Of a stretch of DNA of 64,000 bases, positions 16,731 through 25,132 are shown one piece after another (the stretch's first letter is position 1; each line of letters opens with the position of its first letter). A program made the position numbers and the translations under genes. The DNA is from UMGS1889 sp900556055 (GTDB taxonomy: Bacteria > Bacillota > Clostridia > Oscillospirales > Ruminococcaceae), in contig CABQEV010000004.1 in NCBI GenBank assembly GCA_902463265.1, forward strand, positions 62,001-126,000, given 5' to 3'. The notes beneath the pieces are model-generated. The model saw only the letters and a program-made list of their open reading frames with translations. It had not been told where the DNA came from and did no database searches.

Positions 16731-17462
16731 ATGAACTTTGAAAAAGAAACCGAAACACTGAAAAAGCTTATCGCCGAACATAGCAGGATCGTATTTTTCG
16801 GAGGTGCCGGCGTATCAACGGAAAGCGGTATCCCCGACTTCCGGAGCGTTGACGGGCTGTATAATCAAAAGTATGATTATCCGCCGGAAACTATTCTTTC
16901 GCACACATTTTTTATGCGCAAAACTGCGGAATTCTACCGCTTTTACCGTGACAAAATGCTCTGTCTTGACGCAAAGCCGAATGACGCTCACATAGCCCTT
17001 GCAGAGCTTGAAAAGCAGGGAAAGCTATCAAGCGTCATAACGCAGAATATCGACGGTCTGCATCAGGCGGCAGGCAGCAGAAAGGTCGTTGAGCTGCACG
17101 GTTCGGTGCTGAGAAATTACTGCTGTGACTGCGGAAAATTTTACAGTGCGGAGTACATACTGAATTCAAAAGATATCCCGAAATGCGAATGCGGCGGCAT
17201 CATCAAGCCGGATGTCGTGCTGTATGAGGAACAACTTGATTCCGACGCTATAAGCACTGCTATAAGCGAGATCTCATCTGCCGATATGCTTATCATAGGC
17301 GGCACTTCCCTGGCAGTTTATCCCGCTGCGGGAATGATAAGATATTTCAAAGGGAAAACTCTCGTGCTGATAAACAAGAGCGAGACCTCATGCGATTCAG
17401 ATGCAGACTATGTTTTCAGAAGTCCCATCGGAAAGCTTCTCGGCGCTGCGGTTTTGCATTAA
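16731..17462 (+). CDS. Sirtuin, NAD-dependent protein deacylase
   Basis: A 243-residue sirtuin that removes acyl groups from lysines using NAD. NAD-binding motifs GAGVSTESGIPDFRS and TQNIDGLHQAAGS, the catalytic His in ELHGSV, a zinc site of CxxC (CDCG region) and CxC (CECGG), and GTSLAVYPAAG are present. The zinc cysteines appear complete. It follows the phosphoesterase stop by three bases. Confidence 0.92.
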   Translation: MNFEKETETLKKLIAEHSRIVFFGGAGVSTESGIPDFRSVDGLYNQKYDYPPETILSHTFFMRKTAEFYRFYRDKMLCLDAKPNDAHIALAELEKQGKLSSVITQNIDGLHQAAGSRKVVELHGSVLRNYCCDCGKFYSAEYILNSKDIPKCECGGIIKPDVVLYEEQLDSDAISTAISEISSADMLIIGGTSLAVYPAAGMIRYFKGKTLVLINKSETSCDSDADYVFRSPIGKLLGAAVLH

Positions 17463-17596
17463 CAAAATTCCGCCGACAATAATATAATGAATTACGGACC
17501 TCCGCTCCGACTGCTGCAAAATATTTCCGAGATGGTATATTTTCAGACTGCAAGTCAATAATACGGATAAATAAATTCGGATTGGAGTGCATTGAT

Positions 17597-17950
17597 GTGT
17601 CTGTAAAAAGAGGGGAGATCTACTATGCTGACCTGAGTCCCGTGGTCGGTTCCGAACAGGGAGGAATACGTCCTGTTCTTATCGTGCAGAACGATATCGG
17701 CAACAAGCATAGTCCGACGGTGATAGCCGCCGCAATAACCAGCCAGAAGGAAAAGGCAAAGCTTCCCACTCACATTTCCCTGAACGCTTCATCATGCGGT
17801 CTTGCAAAAGACAGCATAGTTCTTCTCGAACAGATCAGAACGATAGATAAAAAAAGACTGAAAGAACGCATGGGCGAGCTTGACAGTCCATCTATGACCA
17901 AGGTCAACAACGCCCTGTCGATAAGCTTCGGTCTCGGCAGCGTTACATAA
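17597..17950 (+). CDS. mazF: MazF/PemK-family endoribonuclease toxin, no adjacent antitoxin
   Basis: A 117-residue protein close to Bacillus NdoA/MazF, a sequence-specific mRNA-cleaving toxin: VKRGEIYYADLSPVVGSEQGG with the catalytic-loop Arg following (RPVLIVQND), TVIAAAITSQ with the catalytic Thr/Ser region, and SIVLLEQIRTIDKKRL. The GTG at 17597 has GGAG nine bases upstream and gives the usual N-terminus; a TTG five codons earlier overlaps that site. In Bacillus an antitoxin gene lies directly upstream. Here the 134 bases before the gene hold no antitoxin frame, and the next gene downstream is convergent. Confidence 0.9.
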   Translation: MSVKRGEIYYADLSPVVGSEQGGIRPVLIVQNDIGNKHSPTVIAAAITSQKEKAKLPTHISLNASSCGLAKDSIVLLEQIRTIDKKRLKERMGELDSPSMTKVNNALSISFGLGSVT

Positions 17951-17965
17951 ATGCGCTGCTAAAAA

Positions 17966-18010
17966 GCGGCAGTCCCGGATAATTTTCCGGAACTGCCGCC
18001 GTTTTTTTTA
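17966..18010. terminator. Bidirectional terminator between mazF and the flavin reductase operon
   Basis: A long stem CGGCAGT-C-CCGGA pairs with TCCGG-A-ACTGCCG, with AAAAA before it and TTTTTTTT after it, so it can stop transcription from both sides. Confidence 0.85.
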
Positions 18011-18016
18011 TGCATA

Positions 18017-18523
18017 TCAGCCGTTAGTATAAACCGCTGTGATCTCGCCTGTGAATGCAACATGAGGCTTGTTTGTCTCACTGTACCAATGCTGTTCAGC
18101 TGCGTCAAGAGCGGAAAGATCCATCGGCTGACGGTAAAGCTTTCTGCATACAAAGACAAGCTCCGCCTCCTCAAAGGTCATTTCCCCGCAGGGAAGCTTT
18201 ACGGGATGAAGTCCCGATTCTTTGATCTTATCACAGTCATGTCCCGACGCTTTTCCGCAGAAATTCATGATGGAACGGTATTCTTCCGGAAGAAAGCTGA
18301 TAACGAAATGATCGCTGTTCTCCACATTTTCAAAGGTCTTTCTTGTCGGTCTGATAACGGTCGTGAACACATTTTTGCCCCACATAACGCCCAGTCCGCC
18401 CCATGATGCAGTCATCATATTGAGCGTGCTTTCATCGCCTGCGGAAACCAGAAACCACTGCTTTCCTATCTTCCCGAACGGATTGAAATTCAGCTGTTCC
18501 GCTTTGATCTCTGTAAATGACAT
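18017..18523 (-). CDS. Flavin reductase-like FMN-binding protein
   Basis: A 168-residue split-barrel flavoprotein: FLVSAGDESTLNMMTASWGGLGVMWGKNVFTTVIRPTRKT binds FMN, and FVISFLPEEYRSIMNFCGKASGHD is typical of the family, which reduces flavins or acts as a small flavoprotein oxidoreductase. It is the last gene of the operon that begins at 20219 and ends at the shared terminator. Confidence 0.88.
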   Translation of the reverse strand: MSFTEIKAEQLNFNPFGKIGKQWFLVSAGDESTLNMMTASWGGLGVMWGKNVFTTVIRPTRKTFENVENSDHFVISFLPEEYRSIMNFCGKASGHDCDKIKESGLHPVKLPCGEMTFEEAELVFVCRKLYRQPMDLSALDAAEQHWYSETNKPHVAFTGEITAVYTNG

Positions 18524-18535
18524 AAGTATCTCTCC

Positions 18536-19399
18536 TTATTTCTTGGATTTTTTCTTCTTTTTGCCCGATGATGTGCTGTCAAGCCCCGCAAGTGCGCAGC
18601 GTTTCAGATCGGATGCGATAGCTTCAAGCTCACCCTTGCCCTTGTATCTCTCGAGAAATTTCAGGAAGGGTCTGCTGCTTTCGTACATATCAAGCTCCAT
18701 CATCGTTTTTATCAGGCAGATATCCGAGAAAAGCGAATCCGACTTGCTTTCCGATTCCATAAGCTTGATAAATATCGTTACAGCATTTTCGTATCTTTCC
18801 CTGATATATTCCCTGATGCCGAGAGTACGCTTCATAAGCGCACCCGTATCGGAAAATATCACCTTCTGATGCTCATCGAAAAGGGACATCGCCTCATCAT
18901 ATTTGCCGAGGAAAAAGCATATGCATATAAGATTGTTGACATAATTCGCTCTTACGGGCTTTCTCAGCATATTAAAGTTTATGCTCTTCAGCTGATCGTA
19001 TGCCTCCGAAAGCTCACCTCTGAAAAACATCGCAAAGCCAAGCATTGCACTGAATCCCGCAGCATTTCTGAGCTTCATATGCTTTTCGGATTTTGATATC
19101 TCCTTGCGCATTTTTTCCATATAATTATCGGAATAGCCCTCTTTCCGAAGGACCTCCATAGCGGCGATAAACGTGTTATTCCTGAGGGAAAACCACAATA
19201 TCAGATAAGAAGCTGCGATAACAAGCACGCACAGACCTATCAGCACAAGCGGATGAAGATGCAGCTTCAGCACAAGATCCAGCACTATTATAAGCACGAT
19301 AAACGGCGCAGAATTTCTGCCGCAGCCTATCAGCATTTTCTTTTGTATCGGCGATAATTTTGATTTCTTCTGTTTATTGTCCTTTGATTTTTCCGTCAT
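18536..19399 (-). CDS. Two-span membrane protein with helical TPR-like cytoplasmic domain
   Basis: The 287-residue protein is not recognised by name. It has a Lys/Ser-rich N-terminus, two hydrophobic spans at about residues 32-72 and then helical pairs resembling tetratricopeptide repeats (GFAMFFRGELSEAYDQLKSI, CICFFLGKYDEAMSLFDEH, RYENAVTIFIKLM), ending in a poly-Lys tail (GKKKKKSKK). Such proteins usually scaffold protein partners at the membrane. It lies 22 bases after the small membrane protein gene and 12 bases before the flavin reductase gene. Confidence 0.65.
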   Translation of the reverse strand: MTEKSKDNKQKKSKLSPIQKKMLIGCGRNSAPFIVLIIVLDLVLKLHLHPLVLIGLCVLVIAASYLILWFSLRNNTFIAAMEVLRKEGYSDNYMEKMRKEISKSEKHMKLRNAAGFSAMLGFAMFFRGELSEAYDQLKSINFNMLRKPVRANYVNNLICICFFLGKYDEAMSLFDEHQKVIFSDTGALMKRTLGIREYIRERYENAVTIFIKLMESESKSDSLFSDICLIKTMMELDMYESSRPFLKFLERYKGKGELEAIASDLKRCALAGLDSTSSGKKKKKSKK

Positions 19400-19421
19400 T
19401 TTCTAAAGGAACACTCCCCTC

Positions 19422-19727
19422 TTATTTTCTGCCGTATTTTAATCCGACTATGACATTGACAATACCGTCAACGGCAGTAACAGCACCGCATATCACCTGG
19501 ATAATACGAAGTGCCATGGATAATTCGGAAGATACAGCAGCGATATATATCAGATATCCGCCGATAAAAAGCGGGACGATAAGCTTTGAAAAAATACCGC
19601 CCTTTGTCGTGAGCGCAGACGGCACCTGTCCGCCGTTTATGACCTTTTTAAGAGTTATGAAATCGACTGCGGATGCAGCAAGCACAAACAGCGGTATCAG
19701 CCACATTATAAAATTCTGAAGGTTCAT
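19422..19727 (-). CDS. Small integral membrane protein of unknown function
   Basis: The 101-residue protein has three or four hydrophobic segments (FIMWLIPLFVLAASAVDF, LIVPLFIGGYLIYIAAVSS, ALRIIQVICGAVTAVDGIVNVIVGL) and a short basic C-terminus. I do not recognise the family. It sits 15 bases after the ybaK stop within the same operon. Confidence 0.7.
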   Translation of the reverse strand: MNLQNFIMWLIPLFVLAASAVDFITLKKVINGGQVPSALTTKGGIFSKLIVPLFIGGYLIYIAAVSSELSMALRIIQVICGAVTAVDGIVNVIVGLKYGRK

Positions 19728-19742
19728 TTTTCTCTTCCTTTC

Positions 19743-20219
19743 TTATGCTGTTATTTCGGCAAATGACGCTCTTATTGCATCTGCAAGTGCGGTCGGCGAC
19801 ACTTCGATAGATGTGCCTATCCGTCCGCCGCTGATGAAAAATGTTTCAAGCTTTTCTGCGGAAATGTCAATGACCGTTTTGAACTGCTTTTTCATTCCAA
19901 TCGGGCTGCAGCCGCCTCTGACATATCCCGTAACAGCCGTTATATCCTTGACGGGGATAAGCTCGACCGATTTTTCGCCTGCCGCCTTTGCAGCCTTTTT
20001 CATGTCAAGCTCCGCATCAACAGGGATAACAAAAACAAAATGTCCGCCGCTTTTGCCGAGTGTCACGAGTGTTTTGTATGACAATTCAAGAGGAGTTCCG
20101 CTTATCTCGGTAGCCTGAACGCCGTCGATGAATTCGCCCACTTCGTATATCTTGAATTTGTATGGTATCTTTTTTGTATCGAGAAATCTCATTGCGTTTG
20201 TCTTTACTTCTTTGGACAT
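19743..20219 (-). CDS. ybaK: Cys-tRNA(Pro)/Cys-tRNA(Cys) deacylase
   Basis: A 158-residue YbaK/EbsC-type editing protein that hydrolyses cysteine from mischarged tRNA(Pro). Characteristic stretches are KTNAMRFLDTKKIPYKF, KTLVTLGKSGGHFVFVIPVDAELDMKKAAKA (with the conserved Lys) and VRGGCSPIGMKK. The ATG at 20219 has AAAGGAG nine bases upstream; a longer reading would begin inside the promoter. It is the first gene of a four-gene operon. Confidence 0.92.
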   Translation of the reverse strand: MSKEVKTNAMRFLDTKKIPYKFKIYEVGEFIDGVQATEISGTPLELSYKTLVTLGKSGGHFVFVIPVDAELDMKKAAKAAGEKSVELIPVKDITAVTGYVRGGCSPIGMKKQFKTVIDISAEKLETFFISGGRIGTSIEVSPTALADAIRASFAEITA

Positions 20220-20250
20220 TTCACATATCTCCTTTCGGAATAATATAAAC

Positions 20251-20279
20251 ATTATATCACAAATGCCGAAAACTTGCAA
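20251..20279 (-). promoter_or_regulatory. Promoter of the ybaK operon
   Basis: Minus strand TTGCAA (20279-20274), 17-base spacer, TATAAT (20256-20251). Confidence 0.8.
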
Positions 20280-20313
20280 CGGAGTTTGTAATCAAAGTGT
20301 AAACTAATAGGAG

Positions 20314-20342
20314 TTGAAATGTTACATCTTTTATGATAAAAT
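20314..20342 (+). promoter_or_regulatory. Promoter of the PstS-like fusion lipoprotein
   Basis: TTGAAA (20314-20319), 17-base spacer, TAAAAT (20337-20342), giving a leader of about 55 bases. Confidence 0.75.
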
Positions 20343-20403
20343 TATAAACAGCAAAGGGATAAAAAAGGAAATAAAACTATTGTCCGAAAGGAAATTGATA
20401 TTT

Positions 20404-22836
20404 ATGAAATGCAAAAAAATTATTGCGGCGCTGCTTGCGGCATCTGTGGTCTTTTCGGCAGCAGGCTGTTCTTCATCTGAGAAAGCAGATGAAAACACAG
20501 CTGAAAATACCTCATCCGAAGCATCGTCAGAAACTCATTCCGGCATTTCGGAAACTGCTGAAGCTTTCTCAGAAAATGTCGAAGCCGAAAACATCGACCG
20601 GGAAAAGGAACGGGAATTCCTGAAGGACAACTTCCCGACATTCGACGGCTCGACATCGGCTATTCCGCTTGAAGCTGCATATCGGCAGAAAATATTCGGC
20701 ATATCCGAAGATGAAGCTACCGAACAGGTCCACCACAACAAGACCCATGTTGCATTCGCAAATTTCATGGACGGAAAGACAGATATCGTTCTGACCGTTC
20801 CGCTGACCGATGAGCAGCAGAAGGAAGCAGACGAAAAGGGCGCAGTTATGACACCTGTTGCAAAGGAAGGCTTTGTATTCTGCGTCAATAAAAACAATCC
20901 TGTTGACAGCCTGACCGAACAGCAGATCAAGGACATCTACTCCGGCAAGATCACAAACTGGAAGGACGTAGGCGGCGAGGATATGGAGATACTTGCATAT
21001 CAGCGCAATAAGGATTCGGGCAGCCAGACTCTTATGGACAAATTCATGGGCGACACTCCGCTTATGGACGCACCCCAGGAACTTATCCCCGGAATGATGG
21101 GCGAACTTATGGACGCTATCGCTATTTACGACAATTCCGCAGGTGCTATCGGCTATTCCGTATATTCATATGCCGCACAGATGTATATCAACACTACTGA
21201 TGTTAAATTCATCAAGGTAAACGGCGTTGAACCGACAAAGGAAACAATGGAAAACGGAACCTATCCCCTTCTTTCTGCAACATATGCCCTCTATGACGGA
21301 AATCTTCCCGAGGACAGCGCAGTCAAGCGTATGGTAAGATGGATGACATCTCCCGAGGGACAGCAGGCTGCAAAGGACGCAGGCTATATCCCCGCTGTCG
21401 GCGAGATCACCGAAAATGCCGCACCTCTCTATCAGGCTCTCGGAACAGGCATGAAGCGTCCCGATAACTATGTTATGCCAAGCAGCTTCAAGGCTCTCGA
21501 CAGTCTCTTCGATTCAAACGCTGTTGAGATCATACTCACCGATGAGCTGAACGAAAAGATAGCTTCGGGCGACTATGAAAGCACAGATATCTGGGACGAT
21601 ATCACACATTACAGGCTGGACGGAATATTCAAGGGCGTTACATACAATGTGCGCATAAAAGATGAAGCTGTCCGCAATGCTGTCAATGAATGGCTGAATA
21701 CAAATATCGCCGAAATGGAAAAAGAATTTGACGATTCGGAATACGGCAGCGGATATCTTTCTTATAAGCCTAACGATACGGAAGAATATGATTTCACAAC
21801 TCCCATTTCCGTTATGGGAAAATGCGTAAACAATATCCTCTCGATCACGCTCACCGATTATTCGGGAGATGTTTCCAAGATAAGAACAGGCTGCTTTGAT
21901 CTCAAAACAGGCAAAAAGCTTGAATTCTCCGACCTTTTCTTTGAGGGAACGGATTTCATGTCCGAAATAAACAGGCAGGCTGAACGTGAATACAATCAAA
22001 ATCTCGCACTGTATTATTCTGACCCGACAAATCTCAATGAGGTTTTCTCAGGCATCAGAGGCACAGACCTGCTCTTTGATATCGAAACGCTTTATCTCTC
22101 CCCCGAAGATAATCCGTGGTACAGCTATATTGAATATTTCTATTACAGAAATGACGCAGGCAAGGATATGGTAATATATGCAGACAGCGATGTTGACGGC
22201 ATTTTTGAGGACGATGTTGTTTACTCCGACGGATTTTTCGATGAATTCAGCTCAAACGGCAAATATGTAAACGTAAGTGACAAATACACATACACTCAGT
22301 TTGAAACTTCCGATTTTGCTGATGAAAAGGCCCTCGAAAGCATCAACGAAAAAATCAAGAATGCCATCAGCAACGAACAGCTCTGCAATTCGTATTTCAC
22401 TTCATACAAAGCGCATTATGCCGAATTTACGGAAGAAACGTCATTTGATGAATATGCAAAGAACCATCAGCTTCAGGCAGACGGCATTATTTACGGCGAT
22501 CTCTGCTATGCGGTCATGCTTTACGAAATAATGACCGACTCTGAAACCTTCTATTATAACCTTGATTCGGGCGAGCTTCTTGTTCCGTCCGATTTCCTGA
22601 AAGACGGCTGGGAAAGCGAAACCATCTGGGAATACAGCGAAACAGATTCAGACGGTGAATACATTACCGTTGGTGACTGCGATGCTCCCGATATTTCAAA
22701 CATGGCTATATCCGGTCTGTCATTCACATACCGATTCGATCCGAATGACAGCATCGACATCTGGTTTGCACCGCTTGACAGCAAAGGCGACAGAACATAC
22801 ACCGCACACGTCCCCGCAGAATTCAGAAGCTTCTGA
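20404..22836 (+). CDS. Large lipoprotein: PstS-like phosphate-binding fold fused to an RsiV/DUF3298-like domain
   Basis: The 810-residue protein begins with a lipoprotein signal (hydrophobic run, then SAAGC, with the anchor Cys at about residue 22) and an acidic Ser/Glu linker. Residues about 75-360 follow PstS-type binding proteins: FDGSTSAIPL, FANFMDGKTDIVLT, KEGFVFCVNKNNPVDSLT, IKDIYSGKITNWKDVGG and RNKDSGSQT, the last matching the second phosphate loop. After about residue 450 a different region resembles the RsiV/DUF3298 extracellular domain (FDLKTGKKLEFSDLFFEG). No Pst permease genes are nearby, so a sensor or cell-surface role is as likely as transport. The ATG at 20404 follows AAAGGA; the upstream reading overlaps the promoter. 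Monocistronic, with a strong terminator. Confidence 0.75.
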   Translation: MKCKKIIAALLAASVVFSAAGCSSSEKADENTAENTSSEASSETHSGISETAEAFSENVEAENIDREKEREFLKDNFPTFDGSTSAIPLEAAYRQKIFGISEDEATEQVHHNKTHVAFANFMDGKTDIVLTVPLTDEQQKEADEKGAVMTPVAKEGFVFCVNKNNPVDSLTEQQIKDIYSGKITNWKDVGGEDMEILAYQRNKDSGSQTLMDKFMGDTPLMDAPQELIPGMMGELMDAIAIYDNSAGAIGYSVYSYAAQMYINTTDVKFIKVNGVEPTKETMENGTYPLLSATYALYDGNLPEDSAVKRMVRWMTSPEGQQAAKDAGYIPAVGEITENAAPLYQALGTGMKRPDNYVMPSSFKALDSLFDSNAVEIILTDELNEKIASGDYESTDIWDDITHYRLDGIFKGVTYNVRIKDEAVRNAVNEWLNTNIAEMEKEFDDSEYGSGYLSYKPNDTEEYDFTTPISVMGKCVNNILSITLTDYSGDVSKIRTGCFDLKTGKKLEFSDLFFEGTDFMSEINRQAEREYNQNLALYYSDPTNLNEVFSGIRGTDLLFDIETLYLSPEDNPWYSYIEYFYYRNDAGKDMVIYADSDVDGIFEDDVVYSDGFFDEFSSNGKYVNVSDKYTYTQFETSDFADEKALESINEKIKNAISNEQLCNSYFTSYKAHYAEFTEETSFDEYAKNHQLQADGIIYGDLCYAVMLYEIMTDSETFYYNLDSGELLVPSDFLKDGWESETIWEYSETDSDGEYITVGDCDAPDISNMAISGLSFTYRFDPNDSIDIWFAPLDSKGDRTYTAHVPAEFRSF

Positions 22837-22851
22837 TATCCCATATAAATA

Positions 22852-22892
22852 AAATCGGTCACACGGAATGATTTCGTGTGACCGATTTTTTA
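22852..22892. terminator. Strong bidirectional terminator
   Basis: A perfect 14-base stem (AAATCGGTCACACG and complement) with a 9-base loop and T runs on both sides. It serves the lipoprotein gene and the convergent recJ-relA-GNAT operon, whose last stop lies on its edge. Confidence 0.9.
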
Positions 22893-23384
22893 CAGCTCGA
22901 TATAGTAAGGGCATATGTCCTCATATTCGCCGTTTTTTAGCAGAAAACCTTTCGGGATAACGCCAAGCTGTTTAAATCCGATGCGCTCATAAAGATGCCT
23001 TGCGTGGATATTCGTCGCAACAACAGCGTTGAACTGGAGTATCCTGAAACCATGCTTTCCGCCCTGCGCAATGCAGTCACGCACCAGCTTTTCGCCGATG
23101 TGAAGTCCACTGCTTTCCGATGAAACAGCGTAGCTTGCGTTGCAGATATGTCCGCACCTGCCTATGTTGTTCGGATGGAGAATGTAAAGTCCCAGAACCT
23201 TTCCGCTCCCGCTGTCCTCGGCAACAGCAGTGTATGTCTGCGATGCAAAAAATTCGCTGCCGCTTTTTTCATTGAGAGTTTCCGTCTGCGGAAATGCAAT
23301 TCCGTCAATGACAACTTCGTTCCATATCCCGATCATAGCGGGAATATCCCTTTCCTCATATTTTCTGATGATAATTTCAGACAT
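22890..23384 (-). CDS. GNAT family N-acetyltransferase
   Basis: A 164-residue GNAT protein with YEERDIPAMIGIWNEVV at the N-terminus, the core strand ASYAVSSESSGLHIGEKLVRD (acetyl-CoA loop in altered form), ILQFNAVVATNIHARHLYERIGF and a late GFLLKNGEYEDICPYYIEL. Members of this subfamily are often annotated phosphinothricin or L-amino-acid acetyltransferases; the target here is unknown. The ATG at 23384 has AGGGG seven bases before it. Last gene of the recJ operon, 14 bases after rlmD. Confidence 0.82.
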   Translation of the reverse strand: MSEIIIRKYEERDIPAMIGIWNEVVIDGIAFPQTETLNEKSGSEFFASQTYTAVAEDSGSGKVLGLYILHPNNIGRCGHICNASYAVSSESSGLHIGEKLVRDCIAQGGKHGFRILQFNAVVATNIHARHLYERIGFKQLGVIPKGFLLKNGEYEDICPYYIEL

Positions 23385-23398
23385 TTTCAAGCCCCTTT

Positions 23399-24751
23399 TT
23401 ATTGCTTTTTAAGCAGGATAACGCACTCAACATGCCCCGTCCTAGGAAACATATCCACGCCCCTGACGGACACAAGCCTGTACCCATTGTCCGTGAGATA
23501 CGCACAATCTCTTGCGGCTGTCGCAGGATTGCATGAGATCATAACTATCCTTTCCGGGGACATTTTGATACATGAAGAAAGTGTCTTTTCATCGCAGCCC
23601 TTTCTCGGAGGATCGACTACGATAACATCGGGTTTTAAGCCATCTGCGGACAGTTTTTCGGAAATCGTTCCCGCATCTCCGCAGATGAATTCAGCATTCT
23701 TTACACCGCTTTTTTCTGCATTTTCAGCAGCATTTTCCACAGCCTGCGGTACGACCTCAACTCCTATGAGCTTGTCAAACCTGTCCGCCATGGAAAGACC
23801 TATCGTACCCGCTCCGCAGTAAAGATCAAGCAGCAGACCGTTTCCGCCGCCGACCGCAAGTTCCTTCGCAAATCCGTACAGCCGTTCAGCCTGATCGGTA
23901 TTGACCTGATAAAAAGAATGCGGCGAAAGCGTGATCTTATTTCCGCACATAGTATCGGATATCGTTTCGGAGCCGTAAACAAGAATGTTTTTCCTGCCAA
24001 GGATAACGTTCGTTTTATCGGCATTTATGTTGAGATAAACGCTTTTTATCTCGGGAAACAGCTTTGTGAAACGCTCCTCAAAGCCGTCAAGCTTCACCTT
24101 TTTCGTAACGACCGGGCAAAGCATTATCTCGCCCGAATGATAGCCCTTTCGCAGATAAATATGCCTTAATATCCCCTTGTGAGTTTCCTCGTTATATGCG
24201 GGGATTTTTTTCTCACCGGCATATTTTATGACCTCACGGACTATATCCGAGAATATTTTAGGCTGCAGCAGGCACTCTGTATACGGCACGATGCGGTGAC
24301 TTCTCGCCGCATAAAATCCGCAGACGATCCTTCCGTCCTTTTCGCCAACGGGATACATCGCCTTATTGCGGCAGCCGACTGAATTTTCATATCCCTCAAA
24401 AGGCTGAAATTCAAAGCTTTCGGGCGAAAATCCGCCAAGGCGCAGAAATGCGTCCCTGACGACATTTTCCTTTATCTTTTTTTCGGCATCGTAGGAAATG
24501 TGTCTGAAACAGCAGCCGCCGCATTTCGCATAAACAGGGCAGTCAGGCTCGATCCTGTCGGGAGAGCTTTCGATCATCTCCTCAATAATGCCGAACGCAT
24601 AGCTCTTCAGCACCTTCACGATCCTGCACATTATAACGTCCCCGACAGCGGCGGAGGGAATGAAAACTGCCATTCCCTCTGCCCTGCCGACACCGTTTCC
24701 CTCAGCTGTCATTCCCGTTATCTCGGTCCTGACGATATCATTTTTCTTCAT
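23399..24751 (-). CDS. rlmD: 23S rRNA (uracil-5)-methyltransferase, RumA/RlmD/TrmA family
   Basis: The 450-residue enzyme methylates C5 of uracil in RNA with AdoMet. It has an N-terminal TRAM domain (GMTAEGNGVGRAEGMAVFIP), a [4Fe-4S] site in CPVYAKCGGCCF, the AdoMet motif LLLDLYCGAGTIGLS, PPRKGCDE, and the nucleophile motif MISCNPATAARD. Which uracil is modified (the 747 or 1939 position by E. coli numbering, or both as in RlmCD) cannot be told. It sits 24 bases after the zinc-ribbon gene. Confidence 0.9.
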   Translation of the reverse strand: MKKNDIVRTEITGMTAEGNGVGRAEGMAVFIPSAAVGDVIMCRIVKVLKSYAFGIIEEMIESSPDRIEPDCPVYAKCGGCCFRHISYDAEKKIKENVVRDAFLRLGGFSPESFEFQPFEGYENSVGCRNKAMYPVGEKDGRIVCGFYAARSHRIVPYTECLLQPKIFSDIVREVIKYAGEKKIPAYNEETHKGILRHIYLRKGYHSGEIMLCPVVTKKVKLDGFEERFTKLFPEIKSVYLNINADKTNVILGRKNILVYGSETISDTMCGNKITLSPHSFYQVNTDQAERLYGFAKELAVGGGNGLLLDLYCGAGTIGLSMADRFDKLIGVEVVPQAVENAAENAEKSGVKNAEFICGDAGTISEKLSADGLKPDVIVVDPPRKGCDEKTLSSCIKMSPERIVMISCNPATAARDCAYLTDNGYRLVSVRGVDMFPRTGHVECVILLKKQ

Positions 24752-24775
24752 AAAAAACTATTTTCCTCTTAAAGC

Positions 24776-25132
24776 TTAAAGTTTCTCCCCGCACTTCGCA
24801 CAATATGCCGATGATGAAGGATTTTTTGCATGACAAACCTTGCAGACTTTCGTTTTTTCACGGCGCAGTGTGTCCTCTTCAAGCTTTGCAAGTTCGTCCT
24901 TCAGCGAACGGATATCTGCGATTATGCGCTTCATAGTGCCCATATCGTCCTCGCCCGACTCTGTCATATCATAGCAGAGCTTGCCCAGAACCTGATATTT
25001 TTCACGGATCTTTACCTTCAGCGATGAGCGGTCAAGACGGTTCTTTGAGTAGTCAATGACCTCACCTGTCTTGTCGATCGCCGTATCTACCGCCTTTGAG
25101 CATACATCAAGAATATCATCTACAAAATTCAT
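24776..25132 (-). CDS. Small helical protein with C-terminal zinc ribbon
   Basis: At 118 residues the protein starts with amphipathic helices (MNFVDDILDVCSKAVDTAIDKTGEVIDYSKNR), continues as a coiled-coil-like helical region to about residue 90, and ends with CKVCHAKNPSSSAYCAKCG, a four-Cys zinc ribbon. The architecture matches the protein at 48276-48737. GGAGG is eight bases before the ATG at 25132; the start overlaps the hemZ end by 17 bases. Function unknown. Confidence 0.75.
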   Translation of the reverse strand: MNFVDDILDVCSKAVDTAIDKTGEVIDYSKNRLDRSSLKVKIREKYQVLGKLCYDMTESGEDDMGTMKRIIADIRSLKDELAKLEEDTLRREKTKVCKVCHAKNPSSSAYCAKCGEKL

